Assembly: GCA_033557465.1 (NCBI GenBank)
Contig: CM066040.1
Location: 331,346,297 to 331,410,296, forward strand
Source: Ichthyophis bannanicus
Taxonomy: Eukaryota; Chordata; Amphibia; Gymnophiona; Ichthyophiidae
DNA length: 64,000 nucleotides
Direction: 5' to 3'
The stretch's first letter is position 1. Every line of letters starts with the position of its first letter. The translations under genes and the position numbers were made by a program. The notes under the pieces were generated by a model. It searched no databases, was not told the DNA's origin, and saw nothing but the letters and a program-made list of their open reading frames with translations. Positions 20,767 through 30,894 of this stretch are shown one piece after another.

Positions 20767-22680
20767 ATCCACGTCATCCTCATCATGGGCCTGTGTGGCC
20801 AATGCTTGAATGGCTCCTCCTCCCCTCTCTCTCTGGAATTGTTCTCGATTGGATCCTCCTCGGCCTCGGGGACGGCCTCGTCTTTCTTCTCGCCACTGAT
20901 GATCGTTGTCGTCATCTTGCTGGGCGTCTTCGAGTTGCGGGCACGTATCTCTCCAATGTCCTTCCTCTTTGCAATAGGCGCATTGGTTCACGCCTAGTCT
21001 CTGGGTCCGGCCTCCGCCTTGACCCCGCCCTCTTCCTCTGCTCCTTCGATTAGGGACACCTCCCCTTTTCTTTTCAACTATGGCCGCAGCCAAAAAATCA
21101 GCTTTCTTCTTCATCTTTCTATCACATTCTCTCTGTCTTTCAGTATCACGATTCACATACACTTTATGAGCGACTTCCAATAACTGTGTTGCATTCATGC
21201 CCGCAAACCCTTCTAATTTCTGTAATTTACGTCTAATGTCTGGTTGAGACTGGTTTACAAAAGCAGAATTCACCATGCATAAACTTCCTGGTGCCTCGGG
21301 ATCATAGGGAGTATACATTCTGTATGCTTCAGTTAATCTTTCATAATAATCTGCTGGGCTCTCATCTATTCCTTGGATAACTCCTGCGACTTTGGAAAGG
21401 TTCATAGCTTTTTGGCCTCCTCTTCTCAGGCCTTGTAAAAAGCCTTGGCGAAAGCGGGCTAGGGCTGTGGATCCTTCATCTGTATTTGGATCCCATTGGG
21501 GGTCTTCATTCGGGAATTCTCTCTGAGCTGCTTCTCTACGATCTATTATATTCTGCCCCTGCGCTGGAGCTGCAGGGTTTTCTGCCATCCATTCAATAGC
21601 TGCTTTTCTAATTCTCGCTCGTTCTTCTGTAGTGAATAGGGTGGTCAGGAGCTGACGGCAATCTGGCCAAGTGGGTTGGTGAGTTTCCATAATACTAGTT
21701 ACTAATTCTGTCAGCTCCTGGGGCTTACTAGTATAGGAGGCATAATGCGACCTCCAATTTAATAAATCAGTTGTAGAGAAAGGGATATACACCTAAGTTA
21801 AGGGTCCCGCTACCACTTCATCATTATCATTCTTTACGGGCACTCCCGGGACTTGCCTTAAGGGAAACAGTTTGGCTGTCCCAGGCGTCATTTGGGTCTG
21901 GGATCTAAGGGCTATTGTCGTTGTCTTTGCAGGAGTCGCTTTCTTTTTCTCAACTGGTTTTGCTTTGGGTTTTTCTTTCACTGGCTTGCTAGGGCTAGCG
22001 CTGGCTTTCTCAATTATTTGTTCACTGTCCCCTTCTTCTTCTTCTGGGGAATTCCCTCCCTCTTCTTCTAGTTCCGCTTCTGACTCACTTTTTACGTCCT
22101 CCTCTTCTCTTCCCGCTAATTCTTTCTCTTTCTCTCCTCCAGGAGGAGGGGGGTCAGTGGTTGGGTCTCGCCTCGGCTCTGGCGGTCTCTGGGGATCTGG
22201 GGCAGGACGCCGCCGGGCTATTCTTACTGGACCTGGGGTTCGGGGCTGCCTGAGGACTACTTCTGGGGAATCAGGATCTGCCAAGATGGGTTTCTTCTTG
22301 GCTTTCTTATCCTGCTCTTTCATTCTCGGCTGTTCTTTTTTCTGTCTAGAATCTGTTCTAGCTAACATTATTCTGCACTGTTCCTCATAACAGCGCTGCG
22401 CCCAGGAGGGCGGATCTTCACAAATACTTAACCAGGAATCTATATAGGGGTACTGATCGGGTGCGCTACCCGCACTCTACGATGTATTGACTGAATAATC
22501 TCTACGGTGAACGTTCCCTCTCGGGGCCAGATGGGGTCTAGATCGGGCCACTCCCTAGTACACAAAATCTGCAAACGGGCTGCTGTCATTTTAATACCAT
22601 AATCTCCTGAATATCCCTCTTTAAAATGTGCGATCATACATTCTAATGGAGTGTTTTCTAGTAGACTCCGCCCCTCCCAT
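20764..22680 (-). pseudogene. gag: gag polyprotein gene, damaged
   Basis: Gag is recognisable end to end but cannot be translated as one protein. The likely start ATGGGA (22680; Met-Gly for myristoylation) is in the same frame as the downstream gag. The matrix body (ENTPLECMIAHF to WPREGTF, about 22660-22470) lies in a frame displaced by one, so there are two shifts that cancel. A lysine/proline/acid-rich p12-like region follows (22368-21796). It ends at an in-frame UAG (21793-21795) immediately before the capsid start (YIPFSTTDLLNW). Capsid (to about 21000) contains ADYYERLTEAYRMYTP, like the major homology region. Nucleocapsid has one CCHC finger (CAYCKEEGHWRDTC) in an Arg/Gly-rich context. 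No PPxY motif was noticed in the p12-like part. Confidence 0.85.
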
Positions 22681-23409
22681 TTCGATGTGTGCGCGCAACA
22701 ACAGACAGAAGGGAAAAGGAGTGCGGACCGTGGGTAAGGGGTCCTCACGGCCCTGGAAACGTGTAGGGAATACAAATAACAAGACAAGACGACAATCGCT
22801 TCCCCCTTTTCGCGACCTGAACGCGGTCGCCCGTCAGGAAATGCGCTAATCAGGGGTCCGCCTTCACTTGGTCCGTGCTGCCAGACCTCTCATTCACACT
22901 TCGTTCACACAATCATGCTAGAAACGTATTCCCAGAATGCATTCGTTTCTATCTGTTCTGACTAGTCTTTTCCCAATTACAAAAAGGATGAGGGTTTCAC
23001 CTAGCGAATTCCCATGCCAGGCTACTCGGCTCTTCCTTGAGAGTTGATCAAGCTCTCTTACCAATTCCCAATATCTCGAGATTACAAATTCCAAATTCCA
23101 AGTTCCAATGGCAGTACTGCTCTTTCTATTTCTGTCTAGACCCAAAATCAAAACTATACTCACCGGATCCGGTCCTCAAACTTCCCAAGCAGGCGCATGA
23201 GTTGGACCTCGGACTCCCCTCACTCGGGTTCGAGGCGTTGGCTCCGACCGGGCCCGGCACCCGCCGAGGTCCGACCAGCTCCCTCCGATACAAGGGACCG
23301 GTGGCGCCAGGGAGCGGCCCTCGTCGGAAGGGCGCGATCCCGGCAGGACCAAGCCTATAGAGGCGGAAAGTCGTGGTATATTGCCCTATATACACTTTGA
23401 TTCCACAAC
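22681..23409 (-). other. Proviral leader (packaging region)
   Basis: About 730 nt between primer-binding site and gag, GC-rich at 23180-23370. A consensus-like splice donor GGTAAGA occurs on the minus strand at about 23056-23062. Small ORFs here are not convincing. This is where the dimerisation and packaging signals of related viruses lie. Confidence 0.6.
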
Positions 23410-23427
23410 TTCCCGGCCAATGCACCA
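23410..23427 (-). promoter_or_regulatory. Primer-binding site, tRNA-Gly
   Basis: The minus strand reads TGGTGCATTGGCCGGGAA, complementary over 18 nt to the 3' end of vertebrate tRNA-Gly(GCC) including CCA (tRNA sequence from general knowledge). It starts 7 nt after the 5' LTR. Confidence 0.85.
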
Positions 23428-23434
23428 AGGAATA

Positions 23435-24105
23435 TGTAGCAGCAAAGCGCAGACAAACCAATGATACCAGGAGTCTGTTCAGAAGGTCCAAATCATTTAT
23501 TTGTGCACAAGTCTCAAGCAAGGCAATTTCAAAATGGCTGAGCAAAGTTTTCAAGCATTACAACAACTTTTATAGACTTCTGTTCCATTCTAGGTATAGA
23601 AAAACATTTCATTGGTCCCGGTACTCTCCCGTACCTCCCGTAGCCCTTCTATTGGTCCCGGTACTGATAAGTTTCTCCAATTATGTTCCTTCTGTGGGCT
23701 TCTGTAGGCATGACACCTGCCTGCCCCCCTTCTAGTCCCAATTACAATGGTCAGTTCATCAACTTGTTACTTTCACACTTTCAAGGCTATGGGACCATTT
23801 GTGCGTGCAGATGAGCAAGGTTCTGTAACTCATCTGTCAGCACTCCTCAATATTTCTCTGCAAATGTACTTTTTCTTATTAGTAACTTTAAAACACATCT
23901 TTTCTGTATTTTTCCATTTCTTAATTCTGCAATTCTGCTTATCTAAGCTAATTCAATATTTCTACTGAGTTCTTTCTTACAATAGCAGCATGTTGGGGGA
24001 TGTGCAATCCTATATGCCTCTCCACAGGCCTCATTTACAGGTCAAGCTAGCCATGCTGGCCTGCCTATGTCAGACACCGTGGGTCACAGGCCTGCACCTG
24101 CCACA
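23435..24105 (-). repeat. 5' LTR of the provirus
   Basis: 671 bp with the same ends and signals as the 3' LTR; one base difference seen. It is the promoter LTR for the minus-strand transcript. The duplication ACAT follows at 24106-24109. Confidence 0.95.
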
Positions 24106-24109
24106 ACAT

Positions 24110-27100
24110 GACATTAACCAAGATGTACTTCACTAAACTGGGAACCTTAACCAGACATCAATACAACAAAGAGTTCTCATCAGCGTCACAACCAACATTG
24201 TTATTTCCTATTGTCTCCTCTTTTATGTCCTGAATGATTGGGTCCTTTCCTTTTCCTAGGCTGCAGGCTGCTCTCTTTGTTTAGTAATTGTACACCGTCT
24301 TGCTGGTTTGAAAGGCGGTATATCAAGTAATGCAATAAACAAACAGACATAGGCCAAGGTGAAGCTACCTGAGCATTCAGGTACTGCTGCCAACTCAAAC
24401 TGAGGGGGATTTGCAGATAAACTAAGTCTTGTTATTGATTCAAACCCTAACAAGACTGCAGCACAACCAGTCAAATCTACAGAAGAGGGGTATTTGGAAA
24501 GTCCAGGTGGAATCTAAAGGAGAACCCATAAGCCACAGCTAAATTTGGACAAAGAGCATCCTGGCACATAGATTCTTATATACCATGCATTTCCAAGAAA
24601 CTCCAGAACCTTCCACCCAGGAGAAGTTAAGATCTCCTAGATATGAGATTGAGGAATGAAAGAGAGCGGCACAAGAAAGAAAAGACTTTTTCCATGAGGA
24701 CTCAGTGTGAACAATGATGACATTTTCACGAGTCTGCCAGAGTGACATCTCAGAAAGGATAGATCTTAAGGGTTGACTAGTGAGCCATCAAGTATTTGAG
24801 AACCAATAGTAGGTGGTTATCCTCCAAGCAGACAGCAAGATTAATATTACCTAGCTGTACCATCTAACTCTGCAAAGGGAGGGGTAGGCTTGTAAGGATT
24901 ATCTAGATAGTTAGCAACCCATATTGGTCATGGTCCATGTCTATTCTTCCTCCTTGCCTTTATGCCAGGTCACATCAACACAATTCCAATACAGAGAGTG
25001 CAGAACGACAAACACGTGTGTGGGGGGAAGGATAGGGGTGTTCCTGCTGCACTTATCCACTCCTGACCTTAAACTACAGGACTGTACAAGACTAGTGCTA
25101 CTCTGCCAATACCCATCAATGCTGATAAAATAGGTGATGGAACAAATCGAGACACAGATAGGTTTTGTTGTTCAAAAAGAAGATGCTTTTACTGACTGAA
25201 TCTGTGAGTAGCAAAAAATCCAAAATAAGCCAGTAATTATCCAGGAGTTATCCAGTTGCAGCTGAAAATATGGACCTCACTGGAGGAAAATATACAAAAT
25301 ATCTTACATTTGGTACCTCCAGTGGACTCATGGATCTCCTCTGTAATGGGAAGAGCCCCAGTCCTACTCTTGCCAAGTTGAGATGGGCATCTTATCATCC
25401 AGTACTTCAGTTCTTCTACTCCTGGTCCACACTAGCCTTTCCCTAGCCAAAGCAGTCCTCGGATGTAGTCTCTTCTCTTCTTCAGCGCCTCAAAATAACT
25501 ATGGTGAAACCATTCCAATTCCTTAACATCAGTCTTCTAGGCTCTGTTTTTCAATCCTGAGTCCTAGGTCCTCCTGAACCCTAGAAACATCTCCGGAAGG
25601 ATGGAAAAGAAAGACTCAGAACCAAATTCAGTGCTTGAGTTTTGATAAAGCACCTCCTCCCCTGACACTTCTCCTTTCAGAGTGTCATGAAGCTCTTCTC
25701 CTCACATACTGACATCACCACTTTCAGAGCCTGAGGAAACTATGATGTCATTAGTAATTGGGAACATTCTCGGTCCATCATCTGGCTTATCAGCAGCAAG
25801 GGTTCCTTTGGGTTGATCATCTGGTTTATTGGCAGTGATATTTTCTTTTGGAAGTCCCTTACAAATGTTTATTGCTGTCACTACTAAAACAAGTTCCATT
25901 AGGGATGCACTGCTGCGATGACTAGTAACCCTGTCACTGCAAGACTTTCTGGCAATTTTTTTAGATTTATATTTACATCTCAACACATTGTCTTATATGT
26001 ATTTCTCCTTTCTTTGGAACATACGAGTAGAGTGTCAAAAAGTCAGGACTGGTCTAAAGTCCTCCTCCAAGTGAGAAGTCATTTGATAACGCCCACTTCC
26101 ATGTTGCCAGTGGTTATTAAAACCACACATACAAGTTTGGGACTAGGGGTGCCCCCCGCCCTCCACCCCAGCTACAATGGGGAAAAGGAAACAAATTCAA
26201 AAATGTTCCAGATCAGTAGCAAAGGTCTCTAGCAACTTGGCAAAATCTGGCCAAAAACCACCATCCCCCCCCCCCCACCAATCCCAAACAACAGTAACCA
26301 AAGCAGGGAGGCATGGGCTGTTTTACCACGGCATTTCCATAGTGCCAACATCAACAGATAAATCCTTCCCTTCTCCAAGTTAGTGGGCTGCTGGCTTCAG
26401 AAGAGGAGCTATATGACACTTCATTTTTCTGCTTCCCCAAAACCAGCATGGGACAATTGGAGTCAAGGGGACAACCCAGATGGAAGCAGTTTCAAATAGT
26501 TTTTTCAAATACTTTACAATTCACACCCATGCTCAGGCAGGCCATTGAGATGAGTTGTGCCCATTTCCATTCACTTTCACGTACGTCCTCTCACATTGAA
26601 GATGGAAGTGATACAAGGGCTGGGCTGGCAGGTAATGTGCTGACAAAACAAGTGGGCCATATTAGACAGAGGAGAGTAACCCAACGAAAGTTAAAATTCA
26701 GATGACACAGGCCATACTGATTGCGACCAATACTTATAACGGCATATGCTGTTGGCTTCCTGGCTTGAGGATGAGCGACTGAACACATTTCCCAACTCGG
26801 TGGTAGCCTGCGTTTGATTAGGGTTAAGGATCGGGATTTTGGAGTCATGCTCCCTTCCCAGAATACACAAAAATTTCATTTTTAAACAGGGACATGTAGT
26901 GGAATGGCAACATACATTACCCAAAAGAAATGACGACATAGATGGGCCTCAGTGGAAGCTTTCCCAGACATGCGTAAGGAGAAAGAGCAGAATGGTCAGC
27001 AGGACAGGATGCCAGTGATGGACAGTGGAAAGGACCTCTAAATCTTATCCGCTGCATGCGTGCAGAGTGCTTGTATGACTCTCATGACTGCTTTCAACAC

Positions 27101-27852
27101 AGGCAACGAGGGCACAGAGTAAAATCCTCATCGTAAGGAAGTTTCGATGTCTTAGGGTACTGGCTTTTTATTTGGGAAGAGAGATTTTGAGGTAGAAGAG
27201 TTCCCAACGAATAATTTTAAAAAGTTGAACATTTAAGTGGCTTTCTATTATTTCATAGGAAAAATTAGTTTGAATTAGCTTTTGGGAGTTTGTAAAAAGT
27301 ACAGTGAGCTCCTGTCCGAGTGAACTCGTTGTTCATGACACCATGTGCTTAGACACTAGTGATTCTGTGCTCATTCATGTGACACATTTTCTGCAGCCAG
27401 CCCCAGAAACTGCTCAGCAGCACCTCAGACACTCAGAGTTCTGCAAGGATTTTTAATTAATTAAGAAAACGTAGGCTCCCACTCTGATAAGCACATAGCA
27501 TGCTGCATCTCAGGACTAAGGTCTTGATATAACGAGCACCCTTGTGCCCACACTGAAAGACTGAGTCCAGCCCTGAATGAGTCAAGCATGTAGCCTTTGG
27601 TCTGGGCTAGAAACCTCACAAGTATGTGCCAGGTTAATGTTTTCTAAAGTGGTAGAAGAATGTCCTCTGTAGGAACGTGAACCTGCACACTAGTACGATG
27701 ACTGCCGGGGGTCGCTGAAGCAGTACGTCTATAGTTACACTTCCAGTCCTCAGAGAGCCAAAGTCCCTAGAAACCATTTAACTGTTTGCTTCACTTTTTT
27801 TTCTACCATGTTGTGAAATCTTTTTAAAAATCATTTCTTGTTCTTTTATTTA
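24110..27852. other. No recognised gene
   Basis: About 3.7 kb of mixed DNA without supported coding regions. A LINE or SINE tail (AAAGGCGGTATATCAAGTAATGCAATAAAC) lies near 24315-24345. A C-run of 12 is at 26265-26276. Short ORFs show no family features. Confidence 0.45.
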
Positions 27853-27864
27853 CCCCCCCCCCCC

Positions 27865-28007
27865 TCCTATGTCCCTCTTATGCTGTCACTTTCTTAACCT
27901 TCCACCCTTTTGCTTTTCTTTTTTCTACCTCCCGCCATGTCCCTCTTTCTCCCTCTCTCACCTTCACCTCCTTTTCTTTCCATCCTTCTCTTTTCTACTC
28001 TCTCTCT
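27865..28007 (+). repeat. Pyrimidine-rich tract, left part
   Basis: CT-rich sequence interrupted by the element at 28013-32074; the same type of sequence resumes at 32075-32190. The element therefore landed in one pyrimidine tract. Confidence 0.7.
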
Positions 28008-28228
28008 CTTTGGGGTATGTTTACTAAACCCTCTTAATGTGCGCCCAGCGTTAGTGTGCAGGACGCCATATAAGGAGTGGGCGTTTCAGTTTAAAGTAGC
28101 AAAACGGGATTAGCGCGCGATAACGTGCGCAGCTGCGCACATTATCGGGCAAAGCGCCGCTAAGCGTGTTACCGCGCGATAATCTTAAGTAGGCGCACAG
28201 ACAGTCAAACATAGAAACAGATGTGTAG

Positions 28229-28296
28229 CACAATGGTTAATACACTGACTGATGATACAGGGGTCATGAGTTCGATCCCCCAGTGTGCCTAATGCA
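28229..28296 (+). repeat. tRNA-like sequence (pol III A and B boxes)
   Basis: GTGTAGCACAATGGTTAATA (A-box type) is followed after about 30 nt by GAGTTCGATCCCCC (B-box type). The stems do not close into a clean cloverleaf, so this is a tRNA-derived relic rather than a tRNA gene. Confidence 0.6.
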
Positions 28297-28357
28297 TAAG
28301 GCTGGCTGAGGCATCAGCTGTGACATGTAAGTATCGTTTACTGAGGTATTTTATTTA

Positions 28358-28628
28358 TTGCTGCCAGCAAACACACCCTCATGTGTCATAACCTAAGGTG
28401 CCGCATAAGGCACCCTATAAGGCACCCCATAGGGCACATTATAAAGTGCACTGTCCGCCACGGCACCCTATAATGTCCCCTATAGGGCACCCTATAAGGC
28501 GCTCCATAGGACACCTTATAAGGCACCTTATACGGACTGTAACCATAAGGTGCCTCAGAAGGCGCTTTATAGGGCGCCTTCTGAGGCACCTTATGGTTAC
28601 AGTACCCTGAGGGTGTTTTGCTGGCAGC
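28358..28628. repeat. Palindromic insert with nested hairpin
   Basis: The ends GCTGCCAGCAAACACACCC and GGGTGTTTTGCTGGCAGC are inverted copies about 270 bp apart. Inside are many TAAGGCACC/GGTGCCTTA words in both orientations. At 28536-28565 and 28574-28603 there is a perfect 30-bp inverted repeat with an 8-nt loop. Confidence 0.8.
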
Positions 28629-28679
28629 ACTAATGTACATTAAAAAAAGACAATGCTTTGGACAGCCCTATCAAAGAAC

Positions 28680-28752
28680 CCCTACTGTGGGTTTGAACCC
28701 ATGACCTCTGGCTCCACAAATAGTGAAATAACCAGTGGGCTACAGCTCCATA
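28680..28752 (-). repeat. tRNA-like sequence (pol III A and B boxes)
   Basis: The minus strand reads GCTGTAGCCCACTGGTTA, then CATGGGTTCAAACCCA about 35 nt later. The B-box arm is perfect; the acceptor stem does not close. It is a tRNA-derived relic. Confidence 0.6.
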
Positions 28753-29360
28753 GCTGCTAGCAAACCCCTGGCTGGCTGCAGAAGGACTGCACGTCACCAC
28801 ACAAACAGTCTGCTGTGGTCACCAGGATAGGGTTAACCCACCCATACCCATGATGCACTGCACATGCAAATCAGCAGTCTACAGATGATCACAAGATGGG
28901 GTATGCACCCCCACTGCACCTCGGCTTGGTAGGGGGAACTGACCGTGTGTGGTACTGGCACAGAGTAGCTACACACCGTCACATTGTGCAGGTACTGCAC
29001 TCATCCTGAGGGTAAGATGGGGCGCCCAGCACCATGTCCACAGCAGAGATAGGCCATGCTGCAGGTCCCCAGCAGTGCTAATGTGTGAGATAGGTAGTTT
29101 CTGCAGACACACCTTGGATATATCTGTATGTTTCAGTCAGGTTTAGCCCCTATGGACCCCTAGGAGGATTATGTACCACCACCCTCCTCCAGGGCTGAGG
29201 AGGGTAAACAGGTCTCCCACCAACAGATCCACATTCTACCTCCCTACAATGGTGGCAGTAGAGGAGACTATCAACCGCAGTCCTGCTGGGGAACAGACAC
29301 CCTACAGAGCAGTCAATGCAGCTCTGTACACATCCATAACACAATAGCAGACAGACTGTG

Positions 29361-29485
29361 TTCCCTGTAAATTAGTTATCTCCAAGTTATAATGCCCTGT
29401 TCAATGTAATTTCAGTTTGTTCAATGTAAACCGCACTGATGCAGAATAGCGCGGTATATAAGAGAATGTAAAGAAAGAAAGAAAG
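29361..29485 (+). mobile_element. SINE/LINE 3' tail
   Basis: TTCCCTGTAAATTAGTTATC...GTAAACCGCACTGATGC...GCGGTATATAAGAGAATG then (AAAG)n. The same module forms the 3' half of the SINE copy at 60291-60477. Confidence 0.7.
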
Positions 29486-30419
29486 AAATTAGGCCTGGAT
29501 ATGCTAAGCTGCACCACACCACTATCTGATATTCCCCTGCAGCAAGCCTTCAGCCGCTGCACCCTGCAAGGCATTCCATCAAGACACATACCAACTGCAG
29601 ACAGTCTGCTAGCTAGTCCATGTTCCTGGTGGAAATGCGTGCACCCAGAACTGGGATGTCAGCATACACACCAAGCAAATAAGTCAGTGACTGGGCCCCA
29701 AAAGGGAACCCATAAATATCACATGAGAGAAAGACTATATAGCACTATGGGGGAGCCTAGCCATGCCGTGGTCACTGCTCAGTCAGGGTGAGAGTGATCT
29801 CCCAGCGGAACATGCTGTGGCCACCCTGTCTGTGCAGGTGGTGGCCGGGCACTACAATGTCCCAGCCAGTGCCCTATGCCCTGTGCAGATGCATCCTGGC
29901 CAGGCCACCCTGTCTGGGCTATACCCATGGTACCTTGCTCCTCATTATGCACATTGGCAGGCCAATACTGGCAACAGTGCTGGCAGTGTGGGCTGTGGAG
30001 GGTGTTTGCAGCCACCACACACTGGATAGACAGACACACACTCCCACACCTATGCCAGCATTGTGCTACTATAGAGGAGTTTAGCAGCCCTGGCCACCAC
30101 ACCAGTCCTGGGCACAGTGCAGGCATGGATATGGTACGCAATACTGTTGGGGGTCACTCCCCAGGGTGGTAAACACTGTCAGAGACCAGACCTGAAGCAC
30201 ACTCCACCGACATCAGAAAGGTTGCTATGATGGAGCTCAATCAGCAAACTGTGCTTAACGTAGGAATTGCTATCTGTCAGTAATCATAGCAAACGTTTGA
30301 TAGCTGTGTACCGTATTCCCAGGTGTAGGGTGGCATTGCTAAGGTATGCAAGTGCTAGTATTGGGAGATGCACGCAGGGCCCAATGTCCTGCCTCTCCAG
30401 GAGGCATTGGCTAATGGAG

Positions 30420-30452
30420 CCTGTGGGTGTGGGTGTGGGTGTGGGTGTGTCT
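30420..30452 (+). repeat. Microsatellite (GTGGGT)n
   Basis: About five tandem GTGGGT units. Confidence 0.85.
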
Positions 30453-30476
30453 GCCCCTGTTGGCTGCTGCTTTACG

Positions 30477-30672
30477 GCAGAGGTTCCCAACTCCAGTCCT
30501 GTGGTGCCAAACACTGTTCGGGTTTTCATGCTGTCCCTCATAAATATGCATGAGATACATCTGCATATCATGGGGGTGGTGCATAGATATGCAGCACAGG
30601 CATCTTTATTAGAGGCAGCATGGAACCTGAATGGTGTTTGGCCCTCCAGGACTGCATTTGGGAGACTCTGCT
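30477..30672. repeat. hAT-like MITE
   Basis: Ends CAGAGGTTCCCAACTCCAGT and CTCCAGGACTGCATTTGGGA...CTCTG are imperfect inverted copies. The interior has CATAAATATGCATGAGATAC, shared with the element at 36594-36786. A duplication is not clear. Confidence 0.6.
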
Positions 30673-30828
30673 CTAGGTAATGCGCCTGTTTATGGTGTCT
30701 TTGCTCTGTAGGGTAAAATGTAGGTGTTTTGGGCATGTTTACGTCATCTGCAATAAAGGTGCTGTCTGTATTAGCACGTTGTAGTAGTGGGTAAAATATG
30801 GGGACTGGGTTGGCAGGCACCATAGCTG

Positions 30829-30894
30829 GGACTTGAACCTGTGACTTTCTGCCTCCTAACACACTGGTTGTGTACACTGCACCACCATGTTGCC
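30829..30894 (-). repeat. tRNA-like sequence (pol III A and B boxes)
   Basis: The minus strand reads GGTGGTGCAGTGTACA, then CAGGTTCAAGTCCCAG. It is the third tRNA-like relic within the same TIR element. Confidence 0.55.

Larger units (their letters stand above)
13970..24105 (-). mobile_element. Gamma-like endogenous retrovirus, full-length provirus
   Basis: A 10,136-bp provirus on the minus strand, bounded by 671-bp LTRs (5' LTR 23435-24105, 3' LTR 13970-14640) with TG...CA ends and a 4-bp target duplication ACAT (13966-13969 and 24106-24109). Order on the minus strand: LTR, tRNA-Gly primer-binding site, leader, gag, UAG, pro-pol, env, polypurine tract, LTR. Gag and pol share one reading frame separated by UAG, NC has one zinc knuckle, and the duplication is 4 bp; together these place it in the gammaretrovirus-like group. 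pol and env are open throughout, gag is broken. By eye the LTRs differ at one position, so integration is recent. Confidence 0.95.

Noticed and set aside
21872..22390. 172-codon plus-strand ORF
   Set aside because: It is the antisense of the acidic and proline-rich gag region.
23126..23554. 142-codon minus-strand ORF over the LTR and leader
   Set aside because: It reads from LTR through the primer-binding site into non-coding leader; no protein family resemblance.
28229..28296. A functional tRNA gene
   Set aside because: A and B boxes are present but the acceptor and anticodon stems do not close; it is a tRNA-derived relic.
28395..28535. CRISPR array (regular TAAGGCACC repeats)
   Set aside because: Units are short, irregular and in both orientations without unique spacers; the DNA is a vertebrate palindromic repeat.
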